Assembly (NCBI GenBank): GCA_903902855.1
Contig: CAIUWK010000014.1
Location: 1-46,810 of the forward strand
Length of the DNA: 46,810 nt
Direction: 5' to 3'
Source: an uncultured Geobacter sp.
Lineage (GTDB): Bacteria > Desulfobacterota > Desulfuromonadia > Geobacterales > CAIOGM01
The notes below the pieces were generated by a model. The model ran no database searches and was not told the origin of the DNA. It saw nothing but the letters and a program-made list of their open reading frames with translations. Shown here piece by piece: positions 25,641-34,115 of the stretch (position 1 is its first letter; every line of letters starts with the position of its first letter). Position numbers and translations under genes: made by a program.

Positions 25641-25780
25641 GTAACTATTCGGGTATTGAGGCTGAAGACTGAAGGCTGAAGGTTAAACCTGTCTCGGATG
25701 GGTCGCCTTTGTTGGGTCTGCAAGGTTTTTTCTAATAGACTTCAGCCTTCAGCCTTCAGCCTATCAACCCGAGCAGTTAC
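25641..25780. repeat. Large heptamer-repeat inverted element between kdsC and lptC
   Basis: Left arm 25641-25687: GTAACTATTCGGGT, then the heptamers GGCTGAA, GACTGAA, GGCTGAA, GGTTAAA. Right arm 25740-25780: CTTCAGC three times, CTATCAA, then CCCGAGCAGTTAC. The arms are complementary over about 41 bp with few mismatches, so the element is a near-perfect long hairpin with outer non-heptamer ends (GTAACT...AGTTAC). The loop contains a smaller AAACCT/AGGTTT stem followed by six T (25725-25732), which could terminate the kds transcript. Apart from this element, the 25611-25918 gap holds only the lptC promoter. Confidence 0.9.
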
Positions 25781-25876
25781 ATTTACCCCGACACCGGCAC
25801 GAGCGCCGGTACGCAGCAGGAAGGAATCCTCTTTACAATCTTTGTGCCAATTCCACGAATTATTTCTAAAATGCGC

Positions 25877-25906
25877 TTTACACTCCCACCGGATTGATGG
25901 TATACT
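25877..25906 (+). promoter_or_regulatory. Strong sigma-70 promoter of the lptCAB-rpoN operon
   Basis: TTTACA (25877-25882), an 18-bp spacer ending TGG, and TATACT (25901-25906); the TGN before the -10 makes it an extended -10 promoter. Transcription should start near 25912-25914, only a few bases before the lptC start at 25919. Confidence 0.8.
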
Positions 25907-25918
25907 CGCCGCCATGTT

Positions 25919-26494
25919 ATGGGAAAGTTGAATAAATTCAGACAGATTCTGGCACTGTTCATTTTTGTGACGGTGGCCGCGGTGAGCTGGTCCCTGTATC
26001 TGAAATTGCCGGAGATGCGCAAAAAGGTGGTCTCTGTGGCTCGCCTCCCCCGCAATATCGATCTCTCGCTGCGTACGGTCACCTACGCCGAAACCCGTGA
26101 CGGTGTCAGGAAGTGGGTTCTGGAGGCGCAGCAGGCCGATGTTGCCCAGAAGGATAATCAGATCTATCTGACAAAACCCCACTTTGTCGTCTACCTGCAA
26201 CGGAAGTCGGGGACCGTAACAGTCACTGCCGGACGGGCGCTCTACGACCTCAAGAACCGAAACGTAACCCTGACCGAAAAGGTTGTCGCCTTCAGTGACG
26301 ACGGCATGAACGTAGAGACGGAAAAAATGTTCTACCTTGCCGAACGCTCTCTCTTGAGCAGTAAAGAACATGTAAGAATTACTCACCGCAACGGCACCGT
26401 GGAAGGGGACGGCATGGAGCTTCAGACTGTGAATGGAACGGTAAAGCTCCTCAGAAATGTACGCGCTACGCTGAACCCGGGGGGCGTCAAGTGA
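25919..26494 (+). CDS. lptC: LPS export system protein LptC
   Basis: LptC is the single-span inner-membrane protein that receives LPS from the LptBFG transporter and passes it to LptA. The 191-aa product has one N-terminal membrane helix (about residues 8-26) and a periplasmic beta-jellyroll, consistent with LptC. It is followed by lptA (4-bp overlap) and lptB. The predicted transcript starts almost at the ATG, leaving no room for a ribosome site, so initiation may be leaderless; an ATG in another frame at 25914 is even closer. lptF/lptG are not in the window. Confidence 0.87.
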   Translation: MGKLNKFRQILALFIFVTVAAVSWSLYLKLPEMRKKVVSVARLPRNIDLSLRTVTYAETRDGVRKWVLEAQQADVAQKDNQIYLTKPHFVVYLQRKSGTVTVTAGRALYDLKNRNVTLTEKVVAFSDDGMNVETEKMFYLAERSLLSSKEHVRITHRNGTVEGDGMELQTVNGTVKLLRNVRATLNPGGVK

Positions 26495-27006
26495 TGCTCG
26501 GTCATACGCTAGGCTTGTTCATCGCTCTTTTGTCCCTCCAGATTCCGGCCTTCGGCGCGGCGGACGGCTCCCCCCTGCTGGAGCGCAACGATAATCCCAT
26601 CTATATCAAATCCGATCAGCTCCTCACCGAGACTAAAAATCACACGGCGACCTTCAGCGGCAAGGTTACCGCCCGTCAGGGAGATCTTGCCCTCTACGCC
26701 GACCGAATGGTGGTTCATTATGCCGCCGAGGGGGGGAATGTGGAGCGTGTGGAGTGTTCCGGGACGGTGAGGGTCGTGCAGAAGAACCGCACCGGTACGG
26801 CAGGTAATGCGGTCTACGATAACAACCAGGGAAAGATTGTCCTGACGGTCAGGCCGACGGTTCATCAGGGAGAGGACATGATCTCCGGTTCCGAAATAAC
26901 CTATTACCTGGCTGACCAGAAGAGCGTCGTCACGGGAACTCCCTCCACCCGTGTGGAGGCGGTCATTCATCCGAAAGGCAAGCGGGATGACCCCACCAGC
27001 CACTGA
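26491..27006 (+). CDS. lptA: LPS transport periplasmic protein LptA
   Basis: LptA forms the periplasmic bridge that carries LPS from LptC to LptD. The 171-aa product has a signal peptide (about 1-22, ending AFGA) and an OstA jellyroll with ADRMVVHY and repeated beta-strand patterns, similar to the N-terminal domain of LptD at 2297-4351. The start is either GTG 26491 (overlapping the lptC stop) or ATG 26494. It overlaps lptB by 20 bp. Confidence 0.9.
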   Translation: MMLGHTLGLFIALLSLQIPAFGAADGSPLLERNDNPIYIKSDQLLTETKNHTATFSGKVTARQGDLALYADRMVVHYAAEGGNVERVECSGTVRVVQKNRTGTAGNAVYDNNQGKIVLTVRPTVHQGEDMISGSEITYYLADQKSVVTGTPSTRVEAVIHPKGKRDDPTSH

Positions 27007-27727
27007 GCGACTCCTCTCCACCTGCGCCCTGGTGAAGCGCTTCAGCCGGAAGACGGTGGTCAATGAAGTCGACCTCCAGGTCCATTCCGGCGAGGTGGTC
27101 GGGTTGCTGGGCCCCAACGGCGCGGGGAAAACTACCACCTTCTATCTGGTTGTCGGTTTTTCCCGTCCCGACAGCGGAGCGGTTTTCCTTGACGGTGAGG
27201 ATATAACTTCTCTTCCCATGTACCAGCGGGCCCGCAAGGGGATCAGCTATCTTTCCCAGGACGCCTCGGTCTTCAGAAAACTGACCGTGGAGGAGAACCT
27301 CCTGGCGATTCTGGAGACTCTCGGGCTTTCCCGCCGGCAACGGTTGGAACGGGCCGAACAGCTCATGGCGGAATTCGGCATCACTCATATCGCCAGAACC
27401 CGGGGGTACGCCCTCTCCGGTGGGGAACGGCGTCGGGTGGAGATTGCCCGGGCACTGGTGACGACTCCGGCTTTTATCCTTCTGGACGAGCCGTTCGCCG
27501 GGATCGACCCCATTGCCGTCATGGATATTCAAGGGATTATCACGGCGCTGAAGGAGAAGGGGATCGGCGTGCTCATCTCCGACCACAACGTACGTGAGAC
27601 TCTTGGGGTCTGTGACAAAGCCTATATAATGAATGCCGGGGAGATTCTCGAACAGGGGAACCCCCAGCAGATTTCAGAGAGTAAAATGGCCAGGGAAATT
27701 TATCTGGGTGAAGGTTTCCGGCTGTAG
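26987..27727 (+). CDS. lptB: LPS export ABC transporter ATPase LptB
   Basis: LptB is the cytoplasmic ATPase that powers LPS extraction by LptFG. The 246-aa product has Walker A GPNGAGKTTT, the signature LSGGERRRVEIARAL and Walker B FILLDEPFAGIDP, followed by a switch histidine in SDHNVRET. I chose ATG 26987 since homology starts near there; an in-frame upstream start would lie deeper in lptA. lptB directly before rpoN is a very common proteobacterial order. Confidence 0.96.
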   Translation: MTPPATERLLSTCALVKRFSRKTVVNEVDLQVHSGEVVGLLGPNGAGKTTTFYLVVGFSRPDSGAVFLDGEDITSLPMYQRARKGISYLSQDASVFRKLTVEENLLAILETLGLSRRQRLERAEQLMAEFGITHIARTRGYALSGGERRRVEIARALVTTPAFILLDEPFAGIDPIAVMDIQGIITALKEKGIGVLISDHNVRETLGVCDKAYIMNAGEILEQGNPQQISESKMAREIYLGEGFRL

Positions 27728-27751
27728 CGACGCAGTTGATTGGGAGCAGGT

Positions 27752-29203
27752 ATGGCATTGGAAATGCGACAGCAGCTAAAGCTTACGCAGCAACTGGTGA
27801 TGACCCCCCAGTTGCAGCAGGCGATCAAACTGCTCCAGCTTTCGCGACTGGAACTCCAGGAGGTGGTCCAACAGGAACTCGACGAAAATCCGGTCCTTGA
27901 CGAGATCCTTGAAATGGAGGAACCGAAAGAGCCCGACACCCTGGAGCTGTCCGAAAGGGAGAGTGCTCCGCTCCAGGAAGAAGAGAGCTTTCAGGAGCTG
28001 AAAGTTAATGAGGAGACCATCCGGGAGATGGATTGGGACTCCTTCATGGAGGGGTATAATTACAGCTCCGGTGAGCAGTACAACGACGATGATGATGACC
28101 GTCCCTCCTTTGAAAACATGCTCACCAAGAAAGGGACCCTCTTCGATCACCTCATCTGGCAGCTCAACCTTGGGAAGTTTACCTCCGAAGAGACGCGGGT
28201 GGGGGCTGAGGTCATAGGTAATATCGACGAGGACGGCTATTTCAGGGCCTCCTTCGCCGACGTGGCTTCAGTCTGTGGGGTCGACGAGGAGTTCGTCGGG
28301 GAGATTCTCACAAAAATCCAGGATTTCGATCCCATGGGGGTTGGTGCCCGGGATCTCAGGGAATGCCTTCTCATCCAGGTTCGCCTCCTGGAGATGGATG
28401 GGACCGTCGTGGAGTCGATCATTCGCGACCACCTGAAGGATCTGGAAACCCGTAATTACCGTCAGATCTGCCGGACACTGGGGGTGGAGATCAAGGATAT
28501 CCTGCTGGCGTCCCGCATCATCGCGGGGATGGACCCGAAACCGGGACGACTCTTCCTGCAGGACGATATTCAGTACATTTCCGCCGACATTTTTGTCTAT
28601 AAGGTGGGTGAAGAGTATGTGGTCACCCTCAACGAGGATGGACTCCCCACCCTGCGAATTAACCCCCTCTATCTGTCTGAGGGGAAACTGGGGTCTCAGT
28701 CGGACCAGAAGACCGAGAGTTACATTAACGACAAGACTCGCTCCGCCCTCTGGCTGATCAAGAGCATCCAGCAGCGACAGAGGACCATCTACAAGACGGC
28801 CAAGAGTATCGTCAAGTTTCAGCGTGAGTTCTTCGATAAGGGGATCGTGCACCTCAAGCCGCTGGTGCTCCGGGATGTGGCTGACGATATCGGAATGCAC
28901 GAGTCGACTATCAGCAGGGTAACCAGCAATAAATACATGCAGACACCCCAGGGACTCTTCGAGCTCAAGTACTTTTTCAACAGCGGCATTGCCACGGGTG
29001 ACGGCGATTATATCGCCTCGGAAAGCGTCAAGAACAAGATCAAGGAAATCCTGGAAGCGGAGGATCTGCGCAAGCCGTACAGCGACCAGCGGTTGGCGGA
29101 ACTTCTCGCCAAGGATAATGTCAGTATTGCCCGCCGTACCGTCACCAAATACCGGGAGATGCTCAGGATCGGCTCTTCGTCGGAACGTAAGCGCCTTCAT
29201 TGA
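27752..29203 (+). CDS. rpoN: RNA polymerase sigma-54 factor
   Basis: RpoN directs RNA polymerase to -24/-12 promoters, which need an AAA+ activator to open. The 483-aa product has the glutamine-rich region I (LKLTQQLVMTPQLQQAIKLL span, residues about 9-28), an acidic region II, the core-binding domain, the helix-turn-helix VADDIGMHESTISRV and the RpoN box ARRTVTKYRE at 460-469 that contacts the -24 element. I chose ATG 27752 with GGGAGCAGG upstream. It lies 24 nt after lptB and precedes hpf, as in many proteobacteria. A good target promoter is seen at amtB (41986-42002). Confidence 0.97.
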   Translation: MALEMRQQLKLTQQLVMTPQLQQAIKLLQLSRLELQEVVQQELDENPVLDEILEMEEPKEPDTLELSERESAPLQEEESFQELKVNEETIREMDWDSFMEGYNYSSGEQYNDDDDDRPSFENMLTKKGTLFDHLIWQLNLGKFTSEETRVGAEVIGNIDEDGYFRASFADVASVCGVDEEFVGEILTKIQDFDPMGVGARDLRECLLIQVRLLEMDGTVVESIIRDHLKDLETRNYRQICRTLGVEIKDILLASRIIAGMDPKPGRLFLQDDIQYISADIFVYKVGEEYVVTLNEDGLPTLRINPLYLSEGKLGSQSDQKTESYINDKTRSALWLIKSIQQRQRTIYKTAKSIVKFQREFFDKGIVHLKPLVLRDVADDIGMHESTISRVTSNKYMQTPQGLFELKYFFNSGIATGDGDYIASESVKNKIKEILEAEDLRKPYSDQRLAELLAKDNVSIARRTVTKYREMLRIGSSSERKRLH

Positions 29204-29267
29204 TGAATCCCGGAAAGCCGGAGAAGCACTCTTCGTTGCAAGTCATAATCACACAGGAGGAATCAAC

Positions 29268-29813
29268 ATGCAGATCACCACGACATTTCGTCACATTGAA
29301 CCCAGCGAGGCACTGAAGGCGTACGCCGAGGAAAAACTGGAGCGTGTCAGGAAATACATCGATGAGCCGATCACCGCTCAGGTTTTTTTGGGGGTGGAGA
29401 AGATCCGGCACAGCGCCGATGTCACCATCACCGCCAAGGGGATCACCATCAAGGCCTCGGAAGAGACCAGTGACATGTACGCCGCCATCGATATGGTTCT
29501 TGACAAGATCGAGCGGCAGTTGCAGCGGTACAAAGATCGGCTCAAAGAGCACAAACCTGCGTCGGATAACGCCGGGCAGCTCTTCATGAAAAGCGTCGTA
29601 GAAGCGGAGGGTATCGAAACCCGCAGTGAACCGGTCATCATCAAGAGCTCCACCTTCTCCAGCAAGCCGATGTCGGTGGATGAGGCGGTCATGCAGATGG
29701 ATCTCCTCCACAAGGATTTTCTCGTCTTCACCAATGGCGGCAATGACGCCATTAATGTGATTTATCGGCGTAAGGACGGCAATTTCGGCCTCATCGAGCC
29801 TGATCGGGTGTAG
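29268..29813 (+). CDS. hpf: Ribosome hibernation promoting factor, long form
   Basis: Long HPF binds the 30S subunit and pairs ribosomes into inactive 100S dimers under starvation. The 181-aa product has the N-terminal RaiA/YfiA domain (residues 1-100) and the C-terminal dimerisation domain (about 125-181, with SKPMSVDEAVMQMDLL then FLVFTNGGNDAINVIYRRKDG as spans), which marks the long type. AGGAGG precedes the ATG by 7 nt. The rpoN-hpf pair is conserved. Confidence 0.95.
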   Translation: MQITTTFRHIEPSEALKAYAEEKLERVRKYIDEPITAQVFLGVEKIRHSADVTITAKGITIKASEETSDMYAAIDMVLDKIERQLQRYKDRLKEHKPASDNAGQLFMKSVVEAEGIETRSEPVIIKSSTFSSKPMSVDEAVMQMDLLHKDFLVFTNGGNDAINVIYRRKDGNFGLIEPDRV

Positions 29814-29845
29814 CACGAAACGGCTTATTCGAGGTACGGCTACCT

Positions 29846-30805
29846 GTGAACAGTCCAATCCTGACCATCAACAACCTGCTCACCGAGACCGAATACGGTC
29901 TTAACCTGACCTTGGTCGCGGGGAGCAGAGGTCTTGGCAACCGGTTGACCAGCCCCCGCATCCAGAAGCCGGGGCTGGCCCTCACCGGCTACACCGAGCA
30001 TCTCCATCCCAGCCGGCTGCAGGTGCTGGGAAATACGGAGATTTCCTATCTCCGTCAGTTGCCTGAAGAGCAGGCCCGGCAATGTCTGGGGAAACTCTGC
30101 TCCTATCCCATCATCGCCTTCACCATGACCAAAGGGCTGGGTCTCCCTGATTTCCTCAAGGAGATGGTGGAAGCCGCCGGGATACCGCTCCTGGTAAGCC
30201 CCCACCAGTCTTCCACCTTCATCTCGCTCATCACGAAATTCCTGGAGGAAAGTCTCCTCCCCACCACCCATCTCCACGGCGTCCTCGTGGATGTCCTGGG
30301 GGTGGGGGTCTTTTTGCTGGGGAAGAGCGGCATCGGCAAGAGCGAGTGCGCCCTGGACCTGATTCTTCGGGGGAACCGGCTGGTGGCCGATGACGTCGTC
30401 TTCATCCGGAAAAAAATGCCGGCGTCCCTGGTGGGAATGGCCGGCGAATCGCTCCAGTATCATATGGAGATCAGAGGGCTGGGAATCATCAACATCAAGA
30501 ACCTTTTCGGCGTCTCTTCCATCCGGGAGAAGAAGATCATCGATCTGGTCATAGAGTTGGTGGAATGGGATGCGAACCAGGAGTACGATCGTCTCGGCAT
30601 CGATGATGCGGTCTATGCGATTCTGGATGTGGAGTTGCCCCATCTGAAAATTCCGGTGAGGCCCGGACGCAATCTTACCTCCATCATCGAGGTTGCGGCT
30701 CGCAATTACCTTCTCAAGGGAATGGGATATCATTCCGCCCGGGAATTTCACGAACAACTCATGAGCCGGCTCGAAGTCCGCCACCTGGGGGACGAGGTTG
30801 AATAA
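29846..30805 (+). CDS. hprK: HPr kinase/phosphorylase
   Basis: HprK phosphorylates HPr on Ser46 and removes that phosphate, tuning the PTS to cell energy state. The 319-aa product has an N-terminal HPr_kinase domain and the C-terminal catalytic domain with P-loop GKSGIGKSE (about residues 158-166), VADDVV and the signature region MEIRGLGIINIKNLFG (span). It starts with GTG. Its target HPr (H15, S46 both present) is encoded 1.3 kb downstream, so the regulatory loop is closed within this operon. Confidence 0.96.
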   Translation: MNSPILTINNLLTETEYGLNLTLVAGSRGLGNRLTSPRIQKPGLALTGYTEHLHPSRLQVLGNTEISYLRQLPEEQARQCLGKLCSYPIIAFTMTKGLGLPDFLKEMVEAAGIPLLVSPHQSSTFISLITKFLEESLLPTTHLHGVLVDVLGVGVFLLGKSGIGKSECALDLILRGNRLVADDVVFIRKKMPASLVGMAGESLQYHMEIRGLGIINIKNLFGVSSIREKKIIDLVIELVEWDANQEYDRLGIDDAVYAILDVELPHLKIPVRPGRNLTSIIEVAARNYLLKGMGYHSAREFHEQLMSRLEVRHLGDEVE

Positions 30806-30806
30806 G

Positions 30807-31670
30807 ATGCGTATCATCGTCATCACCGGGATGTCCGGGTCGGGCAAGTCCACCGCGGTGAGGGTCCTGGAGGATGAGGGCTTTTCTTGCATCGACAACC
30901 TTCCCCTGACCCTCTTTCCGAAATTCATCGAGCTCATCGGCAATTCCCGGGAGCAGGTCGCCGGTGTGGTGCTGGTCATGGATATCCGGAGCCTGGATTT
31001 CGTCTCCGGCTATACGGTTGCCTTTCAGGAGATCCGGACGCTGGGGCATGCCATCGAGGTCCTCTTCTTCGACGCCACGGACGAGATTCTCATCCGTCGT
31101 TTCTCCGAGACCAGGAGGCGTCACCCTGTAGCCGAGTTGGAATCGCTCCCCGATGCGGTCCGGTTCGAGCGAGAGCAGTTGGAGGGGTTGCGTCATCTTG
31201 CCGACAAGATTTTCGACACCTCGGAGTCGAATGTTCATCAACTGAGGGAACAGGTTCTGTCCCACGTAAGGGGGGCTGCCGAATCTGGAATGATGACGAT
31301 TCACCTGCAGTCTTTCGGCTTCCGCTATGGAATACCCTTGGAATCAGACATGGTTTTCGATGTCCGGTTTCTCCCGAACCCTCACTTCGTCCCGGAAATG
31401 AAACAGCTCACCGGGCTTGATCCGGCGGTGCGGGATTATGTGCTGGGCAAAGAGTCCACCATGACCTTCATCAGCCGGCTGGAGGAGTTGCTGAATTTTC
31501 TCACCCCACGCTTCCGGAGTGAGGGGAAATCGTATCTCACGATCTCGGTGGGGTGTACCGGGGGAAGACATCGCTCCGTAGCGGTGGCGGAAGCAGTGGG
31601 ACTGCTGTTAAGTTCACAGAATGTTAAGTTAAAAATAACGCATCGTGACATGGAAAAGGGGAATTCATGA
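30807..31670 (+). CDS. rapZ: RapZ/YvcJ-family nucleotide-binding protein
   Basis: In enterobacteria RapZ is an RNA-binding adaptor that directs RNase E to small RNAs controlling GlmS; in other phyla YvcJ has less clear roles. The 287-aa product has Walker A GMSGSGKS (residues 8-15), a Walker B-like VLVMDIRS and the C-terminal domain with SVGCTGGRHRSV, the family signature. I chose ATG 30807, just after the hprK stop. The gene sits between hprK and the EIIA gene, a widely conserved order linking it to PTS signalling. It overlaps the EIIA gene by 4 bp. Confidence 0.95.
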   Translation: MRIIVITGMSGSGKSTAVRVLEDEGFSCIDNLPLTLFPKFIELIGNSREQVAGVVLVMDIRSLDFVSGYTVAFQEIRTLGHAIEVLFFDATDEILIRRFSETRRRHPVAELESLPDAVRFEREQLEGLRHLADKIFDTSESNVHQLREQVLSHVRGAAESGMMTIHLQSFGFRYGIPLESDMVFDVRFLPNPHFVPEMKQLTGLDPAVRDYVLGKESTMTFISRLEELLNFLTPRFRSEGKSYLTISVGCTGGRHRSVAVAEAVGLLLSSQNVKLKITHRDMEKGNS

Positions 31671-32059
31671 TCGGACTTGTCCTGGTGGCGCATGCCCGTC
31701 TTGCCGCGGAGCTTCTCGCTGCCGCGGAGTTGATTGTCGGACCGATCCCCCAGGCAGAGGCAGTGGGTATCGGACCCGGTGATGAAGGAACCGTTATTCT
31801 CTCCGGTATTACCGAGGCGCTGAAGCATCTTGGAGATAACGGGGCGATCATCATGACCGACATGTTCGGGGGGACCCCGTCCAACCTGAGCCTCTCGTTT
31901 CTTGAAGACAACCGCATCGAGGTTCTCTCCGGTGTCAACCTCCCCATGGTCATGGAGTTTGCTCTCAAACGGGAGCGGCTGGGGGTTGCGGCGCTTGCCG
32001 CCGCGCTCCGGGAATGCGGTCGGGAGAGTATTGCCGTGGCTGGAGATTTTCTGAAGTAG
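31667..32059 (+). CDS. PTS mannose-family EIIA component
   Basis: The 130-aa product is a mannose-class EIIA: the phospho-accepting histidine is H9 in LVAHARLA, and TDMFGGTPSNL is the second conserved block. It should receive phosphate from HPr. No EIIB, EIIC or EIID permease gene is adjacent, so it more likely works as a regulatory phosphate sink than in sugar import. It overlaps rapZ and precedes ptsH. Confidence 0.92.
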   Translation: MIGLVLVAHARLAAELLAAAELIVGPIPQAEAVGIGPGDEGTVILSGITEALKHLGDNGAIIMTDMFGGTPSNLSLSFLEDNRIEVLSGVNLPMVMEFALKRERLGVAALAAALRECGRESIAVAGDFLK

Positions 32060-32093
32060 TTTCATCACTTAAAACTGAGAACCGGATTTCATC

Positions 32094-32360
32094 GTGCTCG
32101 AACAGGAATATACCATCGTCAACAAGCTGGGGCTCCACGCGCGGGCCTCGGCTCTGCTGGTCAAGACCGCCAGTAAATTTACCTCCGAGATCAAGATCGC
32201 TCGCGAAGGTGTTGAAGTAAACGGGAAGAGTATCATGGGGATCATGATGCTGGCAGCGGGGAAGGGGACGGTCATCAAGGTCATCGTGACCGGTGACGAC
32301 GAAGTCACCGCCATGACGACCCTGGGAGATCTTATCAGGGATGGTTTCGGCGAGAATTAA
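32094..32360 (+). CDS. ptsH: Phosphocarrier protein HPr
   Basis: HPr carries phosphate from EI to EIIA. The 88-aa product has H15 in GLHAR, the EI phosphorylation site, and S46 in GKSIMGIM, the HprK site, so both control points are intact. It starts with GTG. It overlaps ptsI by 20 bp. Confidence 0.96.
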   Translation: MLEQEYTIVNKLGLHARASALLVKTASKFTSEIKIAREGVEVNGKSIMGIMMLAAGKGTVIKVIVTGDDEVTAMTTLGDLIRDGFGEN

Positions 32361-34101
32361 AAGCGTTCTTCACGGTACGGGGGGCTCACCGGGGATTGCC
32401 ATCGGCACGGCCCTGGTGGTGGATCGTACCCATCTGCAGGTCCTGGAATTCTCCATTCCCCCTGAACAGCTTTCCGACGAGATCGATCGTCTGCTGCTCG
32501 CCCTGGAGCATGCCCGGCAGGAACTACGCCGTGTGCGCGATGAGCTGTCAACCCAGCGGGGACCGGAGCATCTCTACGTCATCGATGCGCATCTCCTGAT
32601 CCTCGAAGACAGCATGATCGTCCGGGAGGTTGCCGGCTTCATCCGTGACGAGGAGATCAACGTCGAAGCGGCGCTCCGGCGGACCACCCATAAATTCCTG
32701 CAACACTTCGCCGCCATGGAGGATGAGTACCTCCGTGAACGGGGTCGCGACATCGAAATCGTGATGGAGCGGATACTGCACCACCTGGTGGGGAACCATC
32801 ACCATCCCCTGCCGCTTTTCAGCGGCAAGAGCATTCTCGTAGCTCACGACCTCTCCCCCACCGACATCCTGCAGCTTGACACCTCCTCCGTTGCCGGAGT
32901 CGTTACCGACCTGGGGGGACGTAACTCGCACACCGCCATTCTGGCCCGCGCCTTTGAGATTCCGGCCACAGTGGGGATGGGGACAGCCACCACCGTCATC
33001 AGCGACGGCGATCTGTTGGCCATCGATGGCGTGCGTGGCGTCGTAGAGGTCAATCCCGACGAAGAGACCCTGGCCTCTTATCTGCTGCGTAAGCGCCGCT
33101 ATGACTACCAGGAGCAGGAACTCAACAAACTGCGGGATCTTCCGGCTGAGACCCCCGATGGCCATGCCGTTCTGCTGCAAGGGAATGTGGAGTTTGCCCA
33201 GGAGATCCCTGCCATCGCCGCCCATGGGGGACAGGGGGTCGGCCTCTACCGGACGGAACTTCTTTTCATGAACCGGGAGACGCTTCCCGATGAAGAGGAG
33301 CAGTATGAGGCCTATGCCGCGGTAATCCGGGCCGCCGCTCCTTACCCGGTCTGCATCAGAACCCTGGACGTGGGGGGGGACAAGCTGATTTCCACTCTGA
33401 ATCCTGCCGATGAGGCGAACCCGGCCCTTGGCGTTCGTGCCGTCCGGTTATCCCTCCGGGAGCCGGAACTCTTCAGAACCCAACTTCGGGCCATCCTGCG
33501 CGCCGCCGTCCTGGGGCCGACGCGGCTCTTCTTTCCCATGATTTCCGGAATTCAGGAGCTCCGTGCGGCCAAGGAGTGTCTTCGAGAGGCCAAGCGGGAA
33601 CTTGCCATTCAGGGGGGTTCCTACGATGACGCCATTGAAACCGGGATCATGATCGAGATTCCCTCGGCGGTACTCATCGCCGACCTCCTTGCCCGGGAGG
33701 TTGACTTCTTCAGCGTCGGCACCAATGATCTCATCCAGTACACCCTGGCCATCGACCGGGCCAACGAACAGTTGGCACACCTCTATGAACCGCTCCATCC
33801 TGCCATTCTCCGATCCCTCAAGATAATTGTGGATGCCGCCCACGCCGCCGGTATCCGGGCCTGCATCTGCGGCGAGATGGCCGGAGATCCGGAATACCTC
33901 CCCATTCTCCTGGGGCTCGGTTTCGACGAACTCTCCATGTCTCCCGCCGCCATTCCCCGGGTCAAGCGGGTTCTGCGGCGCTGTCCCAAGAGCCAGGCGG
34001 AACAGGTGGCGGCCAGAGCACTCTCCTGTGTCACTGCCGCCCAGGTGGAGGATTACCTCAAGAGCGAAATTACTGCCCGTTTTTCCGAGAGCTTCGACTA
34101 A
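32341..34101 (+). CDS. ptsI: PEP-protein phosphotransferase, PTS enzyme I
   Basis: EI takes phosphate from PEP to start the PTS relay. The 586-aa product has the HPr-binding domain, the active-site His197 in GGRNSHTAI and the PEP-binding TIM barrel (YRTELLFMNR, RTLDVGGDK, VGTNDLIQY and CGEMAGD). It lacks an N-terminal GAF domain, so it is an ordinary EI rather than PtsP/EI-Ntr. It ends the lptC-to-ptsI run and converges with the minus-strand OMP gene 14 bp away; I see no terminator in that gap. Confidence 0.96.
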   Translation: MVSARIKSVLHGTGGSPGIAIGTALVVDRTHLQVLEFSIPPEQLSDEIDRLLLALEHARQELRRVRDELSTQRGPEHLYVIDAHLLILEDSMIVREVAGFIRDEEINVEAALRRTTHKFLQHFAAMEDEYLRERGRDIEIVMERILHHLVGNHHHPLPLFSGKSILVAHDLSPTDILQLDTSSVAGVVTDLGGRNSHTAILARAFEIPATVGMGTATTVISDGDLLAIDGVRGVVEVNPDEETLASYLLRKRRYDYQEQELNKLRDLPAETPDGHAVLLQGNVEFAQEIPAIAAHGGQGVGLYRTELLFMNRETLPDEEEQYEAYAAVIRAAAPYPVCIRTLDVGGDKLISTLNPADEANPALGVRAVRLSLREPELFRTQLRAILRAAVLGPTRLFFPMISGIQELRAAKECLREAKRELAIQGGSYDDAIETGIMIEIPSAVLIADLLAREVDFFSVGTNDLIQYTLAIDRANEQLAHLYEPLHPAILRSLKIIVDAAHAAGIRACICGEMAGDPEYLPILLGLGFDELSMSPAAIPRVKRVLRRCPKSQAEQVAARALSCVTAAQVEDYLKSEITARFSESFD

Positions 34102-34115
34102 CGGGAACAATCAGG

